Positions 26,593 to 34,319 of a DNA stretch of 64,000 bases are shown piece by piece. The DNA is taken from NCBI RefSeq assembly GCF_033406955.1, contig NZ_CP137734.1:2356001-2420000 (forward strand). The letters are read 5' to 3'. Under the pieces are notes generated by a model, which was not told the DNA's origin, ran no database searches, and worked only from the letters and a program-made list of their open reading frames with translations. How positions within the stretch are numbered: the stretch's first letter is position 1; each line of letters begins with the position of its first letter. The translations under genes were made by a program, and so were the position numbers. This stretch comes from Streptomyces violaceoruber (GTDB lineage Bacteria > Actinomycetota > Actinomycetes > Streptomycetales > Streptomycetaceae).

Positions 26593-29475
26593 GTGTCCGC
26601 AGCCACGCCGCCGTTCCGTGATCCGCAACTGCCGTTCGCGAAGCGCGTCGACGACCTGATGTCGCGGCTCACGCTCGACGAGAAGACCGCCTTCCTGCAC
26701 CAGTTCGCGCCCGCCGTCGAGCGGCTCGGCATCGCCCCCTTCCGCACCGGCCAGGAGGCGCTGCACGGCGTGGCCTGGATGGGCCCGGCGACCGTGTTCC
26801 CGCAGGCCGTGGGCCTGGGCGCCACCTGGAACGAGGAGCTGGTGCGACGGGTCGGCGAGGCGGTGTCCAAGGAGGCCAGGGCGATGCGCGCGCGGGACGA
26901 CCGCGTCGGTCTCAACGTCTGGTCCCCGACCGTGAACCTGCTGCGCCACCCACTGTGGGGCCGCAACGAGGAGGGCTACTCCGAGGACCCGAGGCTCACC
27001 TCGGCCGTCGCCACCGCCTACACCCGGGGCCTGCGCGGCGACCACCCGGCGTACTGGCGCACCGCGCCCGTCCTCAAGCACTGGCTCGCGCACAACAACG
27101 AGACCGACCGGGACACCTCCTCGTCCTCCGTCCGACCGCGGGTCCTCCACGAGTACGACCTGCGGGCCTTCCGCGACACGGTCGAGGCGGGCGCCGTGGC
27201 CGGGGTGATGCCGGCCTACAACCTGGTCAACGGCCGCCCCAACCACCTCTCCCCGCACCTCGGCCGGCACCTGCGCACCTGGACGCAGGAGGATCTCCTG
27301 GTCTGCTCGGACGCCGGCGCGCCCTCCAACCTGGTCGACTCGGAGCACTACTTCGACACCCACGAGGAGGCGACCGCCGCCGCGCTGCGGGCCGGGGTGG
27401 ACAGCTTCACCGACCACGGGACGGACTCCTCGAAGATCGTCGCCCGCGTCCGGGGCGCCCTGGACGCGGGCCTGCTGACGGAGGCGGACGTGGACGCGGC
27501 CGTGCGCCGTCAGCTGTCGGTCCGTTTCCGGCTGGGCGAGTTCGACCCGGAGCACGACCCGTACGCGGGCGCGGCGGACACCGGCGCGGACTTCGACACG
27601 CCGGAGCACCGGGCGCTCGCGCGGGAGGCGGCCGAGCAGGCGGTGGTCCTGCTGAAGAACGACGGGGTGCTGCCGATGGCCCCCGAGACCCGCGTCGCCG
27701 TCGTCGGGCTGCTCGCCGACGAGTGCAAGCTCGACTGGTACAGCGGCACGCTCATCCACCGCTCCACCCCGCTGGAGGGGCTGTACGAGCGGTTCGGCGC
27801 CGATCGCGTGAGCTTCGCGGAGGGCGTGGACCGGGTCCGGCTGCGCACGGCCGACGGCAGGTTCCTGCACGTCCTCCCGGCCGACGACGCCTCCGCCGAG
27901 GCACCCGGCACGGAGGGCGCCCTGGACCCGGCCCTGCTCGCCGGCCGCACCGATCTGCCGCCCCTGACCACCGACGCCGTCGGCACCGAACTGGCGCTCA
28001 TCGACTGGGGCGAGGGCGTACTCACGCTGCGCGCGCCCGACGGCCGGTACCTGTCCGTCGCCGAGGACGGCTTCGTGCGCGCCTCCGCCGACCAGCCCGG
28101 GGGCTGGGTCGTGCAGGAGACCTTCCGGCTGGAACCCCATGACGACGGTCACCTCCTGCGGCACACGGGAACGGGTCGTCCCGTCCAGGTCGCCGCCGAC
28201 GGCGTGAAGGTTGCCGCGCCGGACGCGGCCGCTGGGGCCGCCGCGGGCAGTGCGGGCAGTGCGGACGCCGAGGTCTTCGAACTGGTCGTCGTCGAGCGCG
28301 GCGAGGACGCGGTGACGCGGGTGGCGGCGGGGGCGGACGTGGTCGTCGTGGTGGCGGGCAACGACCCGCACATCAACGGCCGGGAGACCGAGGACCGTAC
28401 GACGCTGCGGCTGCCCGCGCAGCAGGAACGGCTGCTGCGCGCGGCCCGCGCCGCCAACCCGGCGACCGTGCTGGCGCTGGTGTCCGCCTATCCGTACGCG
28501 GTCGGCGTCGAGACGCTCCCGGCGGTGCTGTGGACCGCGCACGGCGGGCAGGCGGCCGGCACCGCGCTGGCCCGGATCCTCGCCGGGGACGTCTCCCCCG
28601 CGGGCCGGCTCCCGCAGACCTGGTACGCCGACGACGCCGACCTGCCCGGCCTGCTCGACTACGACGTGATCGGCGGCCGCCAGACCTACCTGTACTTCGA
28701 GGGGACGCCGCTGTTCCCCTTCGGGCACGGCCTGTCCTACGCGTCGTTCGGGTACGGGGACCTGACGGCTCAGGTGCGGGACGGGGCGGTGGCCGTGTCC
28801 TTCACGGTCACCAACACCGGGGAGGTCTCCGCCGACGAGGTGGCCCAGCTCTACGTCCGTGCCGAGGCCCCGTCGGTTCCGCGCCCGCGCCGCGAACTGC
28901 TGGCCCACCGCCGGCTCACCCTGGCCCCGGGAGCGTCGGACCGGGTCTCCTTCGAGGTCCCGCTGTCCGCCCTCGCGTTCTGGGACGTCGCGCACGACCG
29001 TTGGCGCCTGGAGCCGGGGCCGTACGCGCTGCTGGTGGGCGCCTCCAGCGAGGACGTGCGCCTGACGACGACCGTCACGATCGACGGCGAGCCCGCCGTG
29101 CCGCGCCCGGTCGGCGCACGGGGCGTGCAGGCCGTCGACTTCGACGAGCAGAGCGGCACGGAGATCGTCGACCGGACGAAGGCGGCGGGCGACGCGGTGG
29201 CGGCGGTCTCCGGACGAACGGGCGAACTGCTCTACCGGGACTGCGACTTCGGTGCCGGGGCGGCCGGGGTGACCGTGTCGGTCGCGGGTGCGGGCTCGGT
29301 CGAGGTCGCCCTGGACGGCGGCCCGGCGGTGGCGGTCCTGTCGCCGGACGCGCCCACCGCGGGGCCGTACGACTACGTGGAGCTGGCGAGCGCCTTCACC
29401 GCCGAGGGCGTCCACGACCTCCGCGTCACACTGCGCGGCGCACTGCGGCTCGCGCACGTCGGCTTCTCCGGCTGA
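26593..29475 (+). CDS. GH3 beta-glucosidase/xylosidase with fascin-like insertion and C-terminal carbohydrate-binding domain
   Basis: A 960-residue cytoplasmic exo-glycosidase (no signal peptide). The N-terminal GH3 barrel includes NVWSPTVNLLRHPLWGRNEEGYSEDP, KHWLAHNNE and the nucleophile Asp near residue 240 in LLVCSDAGAPSNL. The GH3 C-terminal domain starts near residue 350 (QAVVLLKNDGVLP) and is interrupted at about 414-565 by a fascin-like beta-trefoil (VRLRTADGRFLHV, LTLRAPDGRYLSV). A fibronectin-III-like domain (VSFTVTNTGEVSADEVAQLYV) and a CBM6-like domain (from about residue 845, VDFDEQSGTEIVD) close the protein. GTG at 26593 was chosen by the family start. It is divergent from the importer operon and has its own operator. 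Confidence 0.93.
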   Translation: MSAATPPFRDPQLPFAKRVDDLMSRLTLDEKTAFLHQFAPAVERLGIAPFRTGQEALHGVAWMGPATVFPQAVGLGATWNEELVRRVGEAVSKEARAMRARDDRVGLNVWSPTVNLLRHPLWGRNEEGYSEDPRLTSAVATAYTRGLRGDHPAYWRTAPVLKHWLAHNNETDRDTSSSSVRPRVLHEYDLRAFRDTVEAGAVAGVMPAYNLVNGRPNHLSPHLGRHLRTWTQEDLLVCSDAGAPSNLVDSEHYFDTHEEATAAALRAGVDSFTDHGTDSSKIVARVRGALDAGLLTEADVDAAVRRQLSVRFRLGEFDPEHDPYAGAADTGADFDTPEHRALAREAAEQAVVLLKNDGVLPMAPETRVAVVGLLADECKLDWYSGTLIHRSTPLEGLYERFGADRVSFAEGVDRVRLRTADGRFLHVLPADDASAEAPGTEGALDPALLAGRTDLPPLTTDAVGTELALIDWGEGVLTLRAPDGRYLSVAEDGFVRASADQPGGWVVQETFRLEPHDDGHLLRHTGTGRPVQVAADGVKVAAPDAAAGAAAGSAGSADAEVFELVVVERGEDAVTRVAAGADVVVVVAGNDPHINGRETEDRTTLRLPAQQERLLRAARAANPATVLALVSAYPYAVGVETLPAVLWTAHGGQAAGTALARILAGDVSPAGRLPQTWYADDADLPGLLDYDVIGGRQTYLYFEGTPLFPFGHGLSYASFGYGDLTAQVRDGAVAVSFTVTNTGEVSADEVAQLYVRAEAPSVPRPRRELLAHRRLTLAPGASDRVSFEVPLSALAFWDVAHDRWRLEPGPYALLVGASSEDVRLTTTVTIDGEPAVPRPVGARGVQAVDFDEQSGTEIVDRTKAAGDAVAAVSGRTGELLYRDCDFGAGAAGVTVSVAGAGSVEVALDGGPAVAVLSPDAPTAGPYDYVELASAFTAEGVHDLRVTLRGALRLAHVGFSG

Positions 29476-29498
29476 GGGTCCGGAGGAGGCAGGAGGGC

Positions 29499-29534
29499 GG
29501 GGCCCGGCGCCGGTGTCTACCGGTGCCGGGCCCC
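29499..29534. terminator. Bidirectional terminator between GH3 and the response regulator
   Basis: GGGGCCCGGCGCCGG (29499-29513) pairs with CCGGTGCCGGGCCCC (29520-29534), 14 of 15 matched plus one wobble, with a 6-base loop. The stop codon of the response regulator gene lies in the loop, so the hairpin overlaps the coding end. It serves two convergent genes. Confidence 0.82.
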
Positions 29535-30197
29535 ACCCGACTCGCCGCCCGCGCGGACCAGGCCCAGTTCGTAGGCGACGATGACCGCCTGGGCCCGGTC
29601 GCGCAGCTCCAGCTTGGCGAACAGCCGGTTGATGTGGGTCTTCACGGTGTGGTCGGTGATGGTGAGGCGCCCCGCGATCTCCGCGTTGGACAGCCCCCGC
29701 GCGATCAGGGTCAGCACTTCCGTCTCCCGGGCCGTCAGGTCACCCGCGGCGGGGACGGGCAGCCGCGAACCGCGCGCGTGCACGAACTCGGCGATCAGCC
29801 GCTTGGTGATCTCGGGCGACAGCAGGGCGTTGCCGCCGGCCACCACCCGTACCGCATGCAGCAGTTCGGGGAAGGTGGCGTCCTTGAGCAGGAAGCCGCC
29901 CGCCCCGGCCGCGAGCGCGTCGTACACGTACTCGTCGAGGCCGAAGGTCGTCAGCATCAGGATCTTCGTGGCGCCGCCGGAGGCGGCCAGGATCTCCCGG
30001 GCCGCCTCGATGCCGTTCTTGTGCGGCATCCGGATGTCCAGGAGCGCCAGGTCGGGCCGGGTCTCACCGGCCGACAGCACCGCCTGCGCACCGTCCTCCG
30101 CCTCGGCGACGACCTCGATGTCCTCCTGGGTGTTCAGGAGGTTCACGAACCCGGTGCGGACCACCGCCTGGTCGTCGGCGACCAGTGTCCTGATCAC
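29517..30197 (-). CDS. NarL/FixJ family response regulator
   Basis: A 226-residue two-component response regulator. The receiver domain (VIRTLVADDQAVVRTGFVNLL) has the phospho-acceptor Asp in LALLDIRMPHKNG and the conserved Lys in FLLKDATFPELL. The C-terminal LuxR-type helix-turn-helix reads LTARETEVLTLIARGLSNAEIAGRL...TVKTHINRLFAKLELRDRAQAV. GTG at 30197 has GAAGGAG at ideal spacing; ATG at 30230, overlapping the kinase stop, would add 11 residues. It is the second gene of the kinase-regulator pair. Targets are unknown. Confidence 0.94.
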   Translation of the reverse strand: MIRTLVADDQAVVRTGFVNLLNTQEDIEVVAEAEDGAQAVLSAGETRPDLALLDIRMPHKNGIEAAREILAASGGATKILMLTTFGLDEYVYDALAAGAGGFLLKDATFPELLHAVRVVAGGNALLSPEITKRLIAEFVHARGSRLPVPAAGDLTARETEVLTLIARGLSNAEIAGRLTITDHTVKTHINRLFAKLELRDRAQAVIVAYELGLVRAGGESGGARHR

Positions 30198-30226
30198 GCG
30201 CGGCTCCTTCGCTGGTTCCGCGGGCC

Positions 30227-31423
30227 TCATCCGCTCCCCCACGGAAGCTCCGCCTCCACCAGGAACCCGCCGTCCGGACCGGCCCCCGCGCTGAGCCGGC
30301 CCCCGACCAGCGCGGCCCGCTCCCGCATCCCGGTCAGACCGTGCCCCGCGCCCGCACCTGGGCGGGAGTCGGTGCCGGGACCGTCGTCCTGGACGCGGAG
30401 GGTGAGCAGCCGGTCGGCGCCGTAGTCCACTTCGACCACAGTACGGGCGCCGGGGGCGTGCTTGCGCGCGTTGGTCAGCGCCTCCTGCGCGATCCGGTAG
30501 GCGGACAGCTCCCACGCGGCGGGCAGCGCCACCCGCTCCCCGGTGATCCGCAGCTCGGCCGTACCGCCCACCGCCCGGTGCTGGTCGACCAGTTCGGCCA
30601 GGTGGTCGAGGGTGGGCTGCGGAGAGGTGAGGGCGCTCTCGCCCTGGGGGGTGCGCAGGACCCCGAGCAGGCGGCGCAGTTCGGCCATCGAGGAGCGGGC
30701 GGTGGCGGCGATCTGCTGGAAGCCGTCGCGGGCCTCGGGAGTGAGCCCGGGCGTGGTGTACGTGGCGCTCTCGGCCTGGACGGCGATCATCGACACCGAG
30801 TGCGAGACGATGTCGTGCAGTTCACGGGCGATCGCGGCGCGTTCCGCCTCGGCGGCCTGCTGTCGCTCCATCGCGATCAACTGAGCCTGCGCCAGGCTCC
30901 GTTCGGTGCGGGTCTCCTCGCGGGAGCGGACCGCGTCCCCCATCATCACCGCCCCGAAGACGACCACGGTCACCAGGAAGGACTCGGCGAACAGGCTGAG
31001 CGAGCCCCGCTCCCACAGTGCGGGCACCGGCAGGTCCATCCGCGACCAGGTGTTGATGTGCACCAGGTTCACGCACAGCGCGCCGAGCGCGCCACCGGTG
31101 ACGGTGAGGGCGGGGTGCAGCACCCGGTTGCGGCCCAGCGAGTAGCAGCCGGTCAGCCCGCTGACCATGATGGCGAGGTACAGGTTGACGTCCCCGGCGA
31201 AGCCGATCAGGCCCGCCGCGACCGTGAGCACCGCGACGGGCGGGAAGGAGCGCCGCCACATCAGTGAGACGGCGGACACCAGCACTCCGACCGTGGTCGT
31301 CACGCCGCCGGGAATGACGATCAGCTCCACGACCGCGCCGGCCGTCACGGCACCACCGGTGATCCAGGGATAGGCGGGAGCGGCGATCCAGTCGCGCAGC
31401 CGCTGTGGGGGCGACGTACTCAT
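30227..31423 (-). CDS. DesK-type sensor histidine kinase
   Basis: A 398-residue membrane sensor kinase. Four to five hydrophobic segments occupy residues about 18-165 with very short loops, so the signal may be sensed within the membrane. A coiled linker precedes the HisKA_3 phospho-acceptor motif (AIARELHDIVSHSVSM, His near 203) and an HATPase_c domain (YRIAQEALTNARKHAPGA, LRVQDDGPGT, GHGLTGMRERAALVGG). ATG at 31423 has GGAGGG almost adjacent, so the start may be off by a few codons. It is co-transcribed with the response regulator and divergent from the membrane protein gene. Confidence 0.93.
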   Translation of the reverse strand: MSTSPPQRLRDWIAAPAYPWITGGAVTAGAVVELIVIPGGVTTTVGVLVSAVSLMWRRSFPPVAVLTVAAGLIGFAGDVNLYLAIMVSGLTGCYSLGRNRVLHPALTVTGGALGALCVNLVHINTWSRMDLPVPALWERGSLSLFAESFLVTVVVFGAVMMGDAVRSREETRTERSLAQAQLIAMERQQAAEAERAAIARELHDIVSHSVSMIAVQAESATYTTPGLTPEARDGFQQIAATARSSMAELRRLLGVLRTPQGESALTSPQPTLDHLAELVDQHRAVGGTAELRITGERVALPAAWELSAYRIAQEALTNARKHAPGARTVVEVDYGADRLLTLRVQDDGPGTDSRPGAGAGHGLTGMRERAALVGGRLSAGAGPDGGFLVEAELPWGSG

Positions 31424-31525
31424 CCCTCCATGATTCCGGGCGGGGCGGCAGCGCGCGTCACCGCCCGGGTGGAGTCCGCGGGCCGAAGTCGTACCACGGG
31501 TTGACTCCCGAGTGTGGAGCCTCGG

Positions 31526-31557
31526 TTGACGCTCTTCGACCCGCGGATTCCTAGCGT
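31526..31557 (+). promoter_or_regulatory. Candidate promoter for a leaderless transcript of the membrane protein gene
   Basis: TTGACG (31526-31531) and TAGCGT (31552-31557) resemble -35 and -10 boxes; the 20-base spacing is longer than ideal. The -10 box ends 8 bases before the ATG at 31566, and no ribosome-binding site precedes that ATG, which fits transcription starting at the start codon. Confidence 0.5.
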
Positions 31558-31565
31558 CGACGGAC

Positions 31566-32699
31566 ATGAGGAAGACCTTTGGGGACCGGGTCGCGACAGA
31601 CGCCGGGTGGCCCGTCGAACGGTATGCGTGGGCCGGGTGCGCGGTGGCGGTGGCGGGGTTCGCGCAGGTGTCGGACCTGGTGACACACCGGGTGTGGGGG
31701 TGGGCGGCCGCGGCGGGGTACACCCTCGCGGCGTTCCTGGCGTCGGGGGCCGTGCCGCGCCCGGCCGCCCGGGCGGCCGCTGTGGCGGGGGCCGTCGTGG
31801 CGCCGCTCGTCGGCCTGGTGGTGACGGGGCTCGGGCAGTCCGAGGTCGCCGTGATCGAACGGTCGGGGCGGCTGCTGGCCGCCACCGGGAGCCCGTACGT
31901 CACGGCCCCCTCGGCCGTGGGCGACTTCAATCCCTACCTGCCGGGGATGGCGCTCTTCGGCCTGCTGCCGGGAGATCCCCGCTGGTGGCTGGGCGGCGTG
32001 TTCGTCGCGTCCCTCGGCGCCGCCGGGTTGCGCAGCCCCGCACTGCTGCTCGCGTGCCCCCTGGTCGCGCTGCCCCTCGCGGTGGGCGGCGTCGACCTGC
32101 CGGTGGCCGGTCTGATGTGCCTCGGTCTCGCGCTGGCCGGGCGGGGCCGTCCGGGTGGCGCCGGTCTGGCGCTCGGGGCCGCCGCCGCCCTCAAGTGGAC
32201 CGCCTGGCCGGCGCTGCCGGTGGCGCTGGCCCTGGTCGCCGTACGGCAGGGCGGCCGGCCCGCGCTGCGGTGCGCGGGCGTGGGCCTGGGCACCGGGACG
32301 GCGGTGGTCCTGCCCTTCGCTCTCACCGACCCCGCCGGCTTCTTCCGGAACGTCGTCGCGTTCCCCTTCGGGCTCACCGCCACCGACTCGCCCGCCGGCA
32401 GTCCGCTGCCCGGCCGCCTGCTCGCGGCGCACGTTCCCGGCGGCACGGTGATCGCGCTCGCGCTCCTGACGGTCGGCGCGCTGCTGACCGGTGCCTCGCT
32501 CGCGGTACGCCCTCCGGAGACCCTGCGGGCGGCGGCCGGCCGGCTCGCGCTCGGCCTGGGCCTCGCGACGGCCCTGATGCCGGCGACACGCTTCGGCTAC
32601 CTGGTCTACCCGTTGCTCCTGGCCGCTCTGGCGCACGGGGCGGCGCGGCGCGACCCGGAGGTCACCGGCCGTCCCGTGGAGAGGACCCTCGCACGATGA
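31566..32699 (+). CDS. Polytopic membrane protein, GT87/DUF2029-like mannosyltransferase candidate
   Basis: A 377-residue integral membrane protein with about ten hydrophobic segments. It resembles polyprenyl-phosphate-mannose-dependent glycosyltransferases of the GT-C type: an extracytoplasmic loop after helix 3 (RSGRLLAATGSPYVTAPSAVGDFNPYLPGMALFG) and a later ALKWTAWPALPVALAL segment. This family uses lipid-linked sugars on the outer face of the membrane; the assignment here is by layout only. The gene overlaps the following GT4 gene by ATGA, so the two form a coupled pair, probably in glycolipid or cell-envelope glycan synthesis. The start lacks a ribosome-binding site and may be leaderless. 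Confidence 0.75.
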   Translation: MRKTFGDRVATDAGWPVERYAWAGCAVAVAGFAQVSDLVTHRVWGWAAAAGYTLAAFLASGAVPRPAARAAAVAGAVVAPLVGLVVTGLGQSEVAVIERSGRLLAATGSPYVTAPSAVGDFNPYLPGMALFGLLPGDPRWWLGGVFVASLGAAGLRSPALLLACPLVALPLAVGGVDLPVAGLMCLGLALAGRGRPGGAGLALGAAAALKWTAWPALPVALALVAVRQGGRPALRCAGVGLGTGTAVVLPFALTDPAGFFRNVVAFPFGLTATDSPAGSPLPGRLLAAHVPGGTVIALALLTVGALLTGASLAVRPPETLRAAAGRLALGLGLATALMPATRFGYLVYPLLLAALAHGAARRDPEVTGRPVERTLAR

Positions 32700-33871
32700 G
32701 TGACTCCCGCGCCCGCACGCTGATCGTCACCAACGATTTCCCGCCCCGGCAGGGCGGCATCGAGACCTTCGTCCGTGAACTGGCCGACCGCTTTCCGCCC
32801 GACGAGGTGGTCGTCCTCACCTCCGCGCCCACGGCCGCGCCGGGGTCCGGCGAGTCCTTCCCGTACCCGGTGGTCCGCCACCCGGTCCGCACCCTCCTGC
32901 CGACTCCCGGGGCGACCGCGCACGCCGCGGCGGTGGCCCGCCGGTACGGCTGCGACCGGGTGTGGTTCGGCGCGGCGGCGCCCCTCGCGTTGATGGCGGG
33001 GCGGCTGCGGCGCACGGCGGGGATCGGCACCGCCGTCGCCTCCACCCACGGCCACGAGGTCTGGTGGGCCCGCACCCCGGGGCCCCGCGCGCTGTTGCGC
33101 CGCATCGGCTCCCAGGTGGACACGCTGACCTGGCTGGGCGAGCGCACCCGGGCCCCGATCGAGGCGGCCCTCGCCGCCGGCACCCGGACCGCCCGGCTGG
33201 TCCCCGGCGTGGACACCGGGACCTTCCACCCCGCTGCCGACGGCACCCGGGTCAGGACGAGGTACGGCCTGGGCCACCGCCCCGTGATCCTGTGCGCGGC
33301 CCGGCTGGTCCCGCGCAAGGGTCAGGACACCCTGATCAGGGCGCTGCCCTGGGTGCGCAGGGCGGTCCCGGACGCCGTACTGCTCCTGGTCGGCGACGGC
33401 CCTCACGCGGCCGGGCTGCGGCAACTGGCCCTGCGCGAGGGCGTCATGGACTCGGTCCACTTCGCCGGCGGCCATCCCCACCACGCGCTCCCGGCCTTCT
33501 ACGCCGCCGCGGACGCCTTCGCGATGCCCTGCCGTACCCGCAAGGGCGGTCTGGAGCTGGAGGGCCTCGGCATCGTGTATCTGGAGGCCGCCGCGTCCGG
33601 ACTGCCGGTCGTCGCGGGCGACTCGGGCGGGGCGCCGGACGCGGTACGCGAGGGTGAGACGGGGCATGTCGTCGACGGCCGCTCGGTCGCGGCGACGGCG
33701 GACCGGCTGATCAGGCTCCTGCGCGATCCCCGGCTCGCCCGCGCCATGGGCGGCGCGGGTCGCGACTGGGTGCGTACGGCATGGTCCTGGGACCACTCGT
33801 ACGCGACGCTGCGGGACCTGCTGTCGGGTCGGACGGCGGGCTGCCGCACAGTGGGACCGGCCGACACCTGA
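32696..33871 (+). CDS. GT4 family glycosyltransferase (PimB-like)
   Basis: A 391-residue retaining glycosyltransferase of the GT-B fold. The N-terminal Rossmann domain opens TLIVTNDFPPRQGGIETFVRELADRFP with the acceptor-side Gly-Gly loop; the C-terminal domain has VILCAARLVPRKGQDTLIRAL and the nucleotide-sugar motif EGLGIVYLEAAASGLPVV with its two Glu. It is closest in feel to actinobacterial alpha-mannosyltransferases such as PimB, which use GDP-mannose on the inner membrane face. Donor and acceptor are inferred. Its ATG overlaps the stop of the membrane protein gene. Confidence 0.9.
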   Translation: MSDSRARTLIVTNDFPPRQGGIETFVRELADRFPPDEVVVLTSAPTAAPGSGESFPYPVVRHPVRTLLPTPGATAHAAAVARRYGCDRVWFGAAAPLALMAGRLRRTAGIGTAVASTHGHEVWWARTPGPRALLRRIGSQVDTLTWLGERTRAPIEAALAAGTRTARLVPGVDTGTFHPAADGTRVRTRYGLGHRPVILCAARLVPRKGQDTLIRALPWVRRAVPDAVLLLVGDGPHAAGLRQLALREGVMDSVHFAGGHPHHALPAFYAAADAFAMPCRTRKGGLELEGLGIVYLEAAASGLPVVAGDSGGAPDAVREGETGHVVDGRSVAATADRLIRLLRDPRLARAMGGAGRDWVRTAWSWDHSYATLRDLLSGRTAGCRTVGPADT

Positions 33872-33896
33872 CACCACACCTGACAAGGCAGAGACG

Positions 33897-34310
33897 ATGA
33901 CCTCGCAGACGAACCCCGTCGACCACGAACTCATCGAGGCCGCGGCGCACGTGGCCCGTACCCGGTGCCGGGGCGACAACCACACCATGGCCGCCGCGGC
34001 CCGCGCCCGGGACGGGCGGATCGTCACGGCGGTCAACGCCTACCACTTCACCGGCGGCCCCTGCGCCGAGCTGGTCGTCGTCGGCGCGGCGGCGGCCCAG
34101 GGCGTGTACGAGCTGGAGACGATCGTCGCCGTCGGCGACCGCGAGCGCGGAGTCGTCCCGCCGTGCGGCCGGTGCCGTCAGGTCCTGCTCGACTACTTCC
34201 CCGGGCTGGAGGTGATCGTCGGTGACGGGGACCGCGTCCGTGCGGTTCCCGTCACCGACCTGCTGCCCGAGACGTACGTCTGGGCGGACCACCAGCTCGA
34301 CGCCGGGTGA
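33897..34310 (+). CDS. Cytidine/blasticidin deaminase family protein
   Basis: A 137-residue zinc-dependent deaminase of the cytidine deaminase fold. The zinc and catalytic motifs are present: GGPCAELVVVGAAAAQG (ligand Cys and catalytic Glu in CAE) and VPPCGRCRQVLLDYF (PCGRC). The length fits small tetrameric cytidine deaminases and blasticidin S deaminase. Without a structural comparison the substrate (cytidine, deoxycytidine or another aminopyrimidine) is open. ATG at 33897 lies 25 bases after the glycosyltransferase stop. It is convergent with the aldehyde dehydrogenase gene, with a 9-base gap. Confidence 0.9.
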   Translation: MTSQTNPVDHELIEAAAHVARTRCRGDNHTMAAAARARDGRIVTAVNAYHFTGGPCAELVVVGAAAAQGVYELETIVAVGDRERGVVPPCGRCRQVLLDYFPGLEVIVGDGDRVRAVPVTDLLPETYVWADHQLDAG

Positions 34311-34319
34311 GACCGGACG

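Noticed and set aside
24658..29457. 1599-codon minus-strand frame continuing upstream of the sugar-binding protein through the GH3 gene
   Set aside because: Only the last 561 codons are a real protein with Tat signal and lipobox; the upstream part is antisense to GH3 and crosses the two operators.
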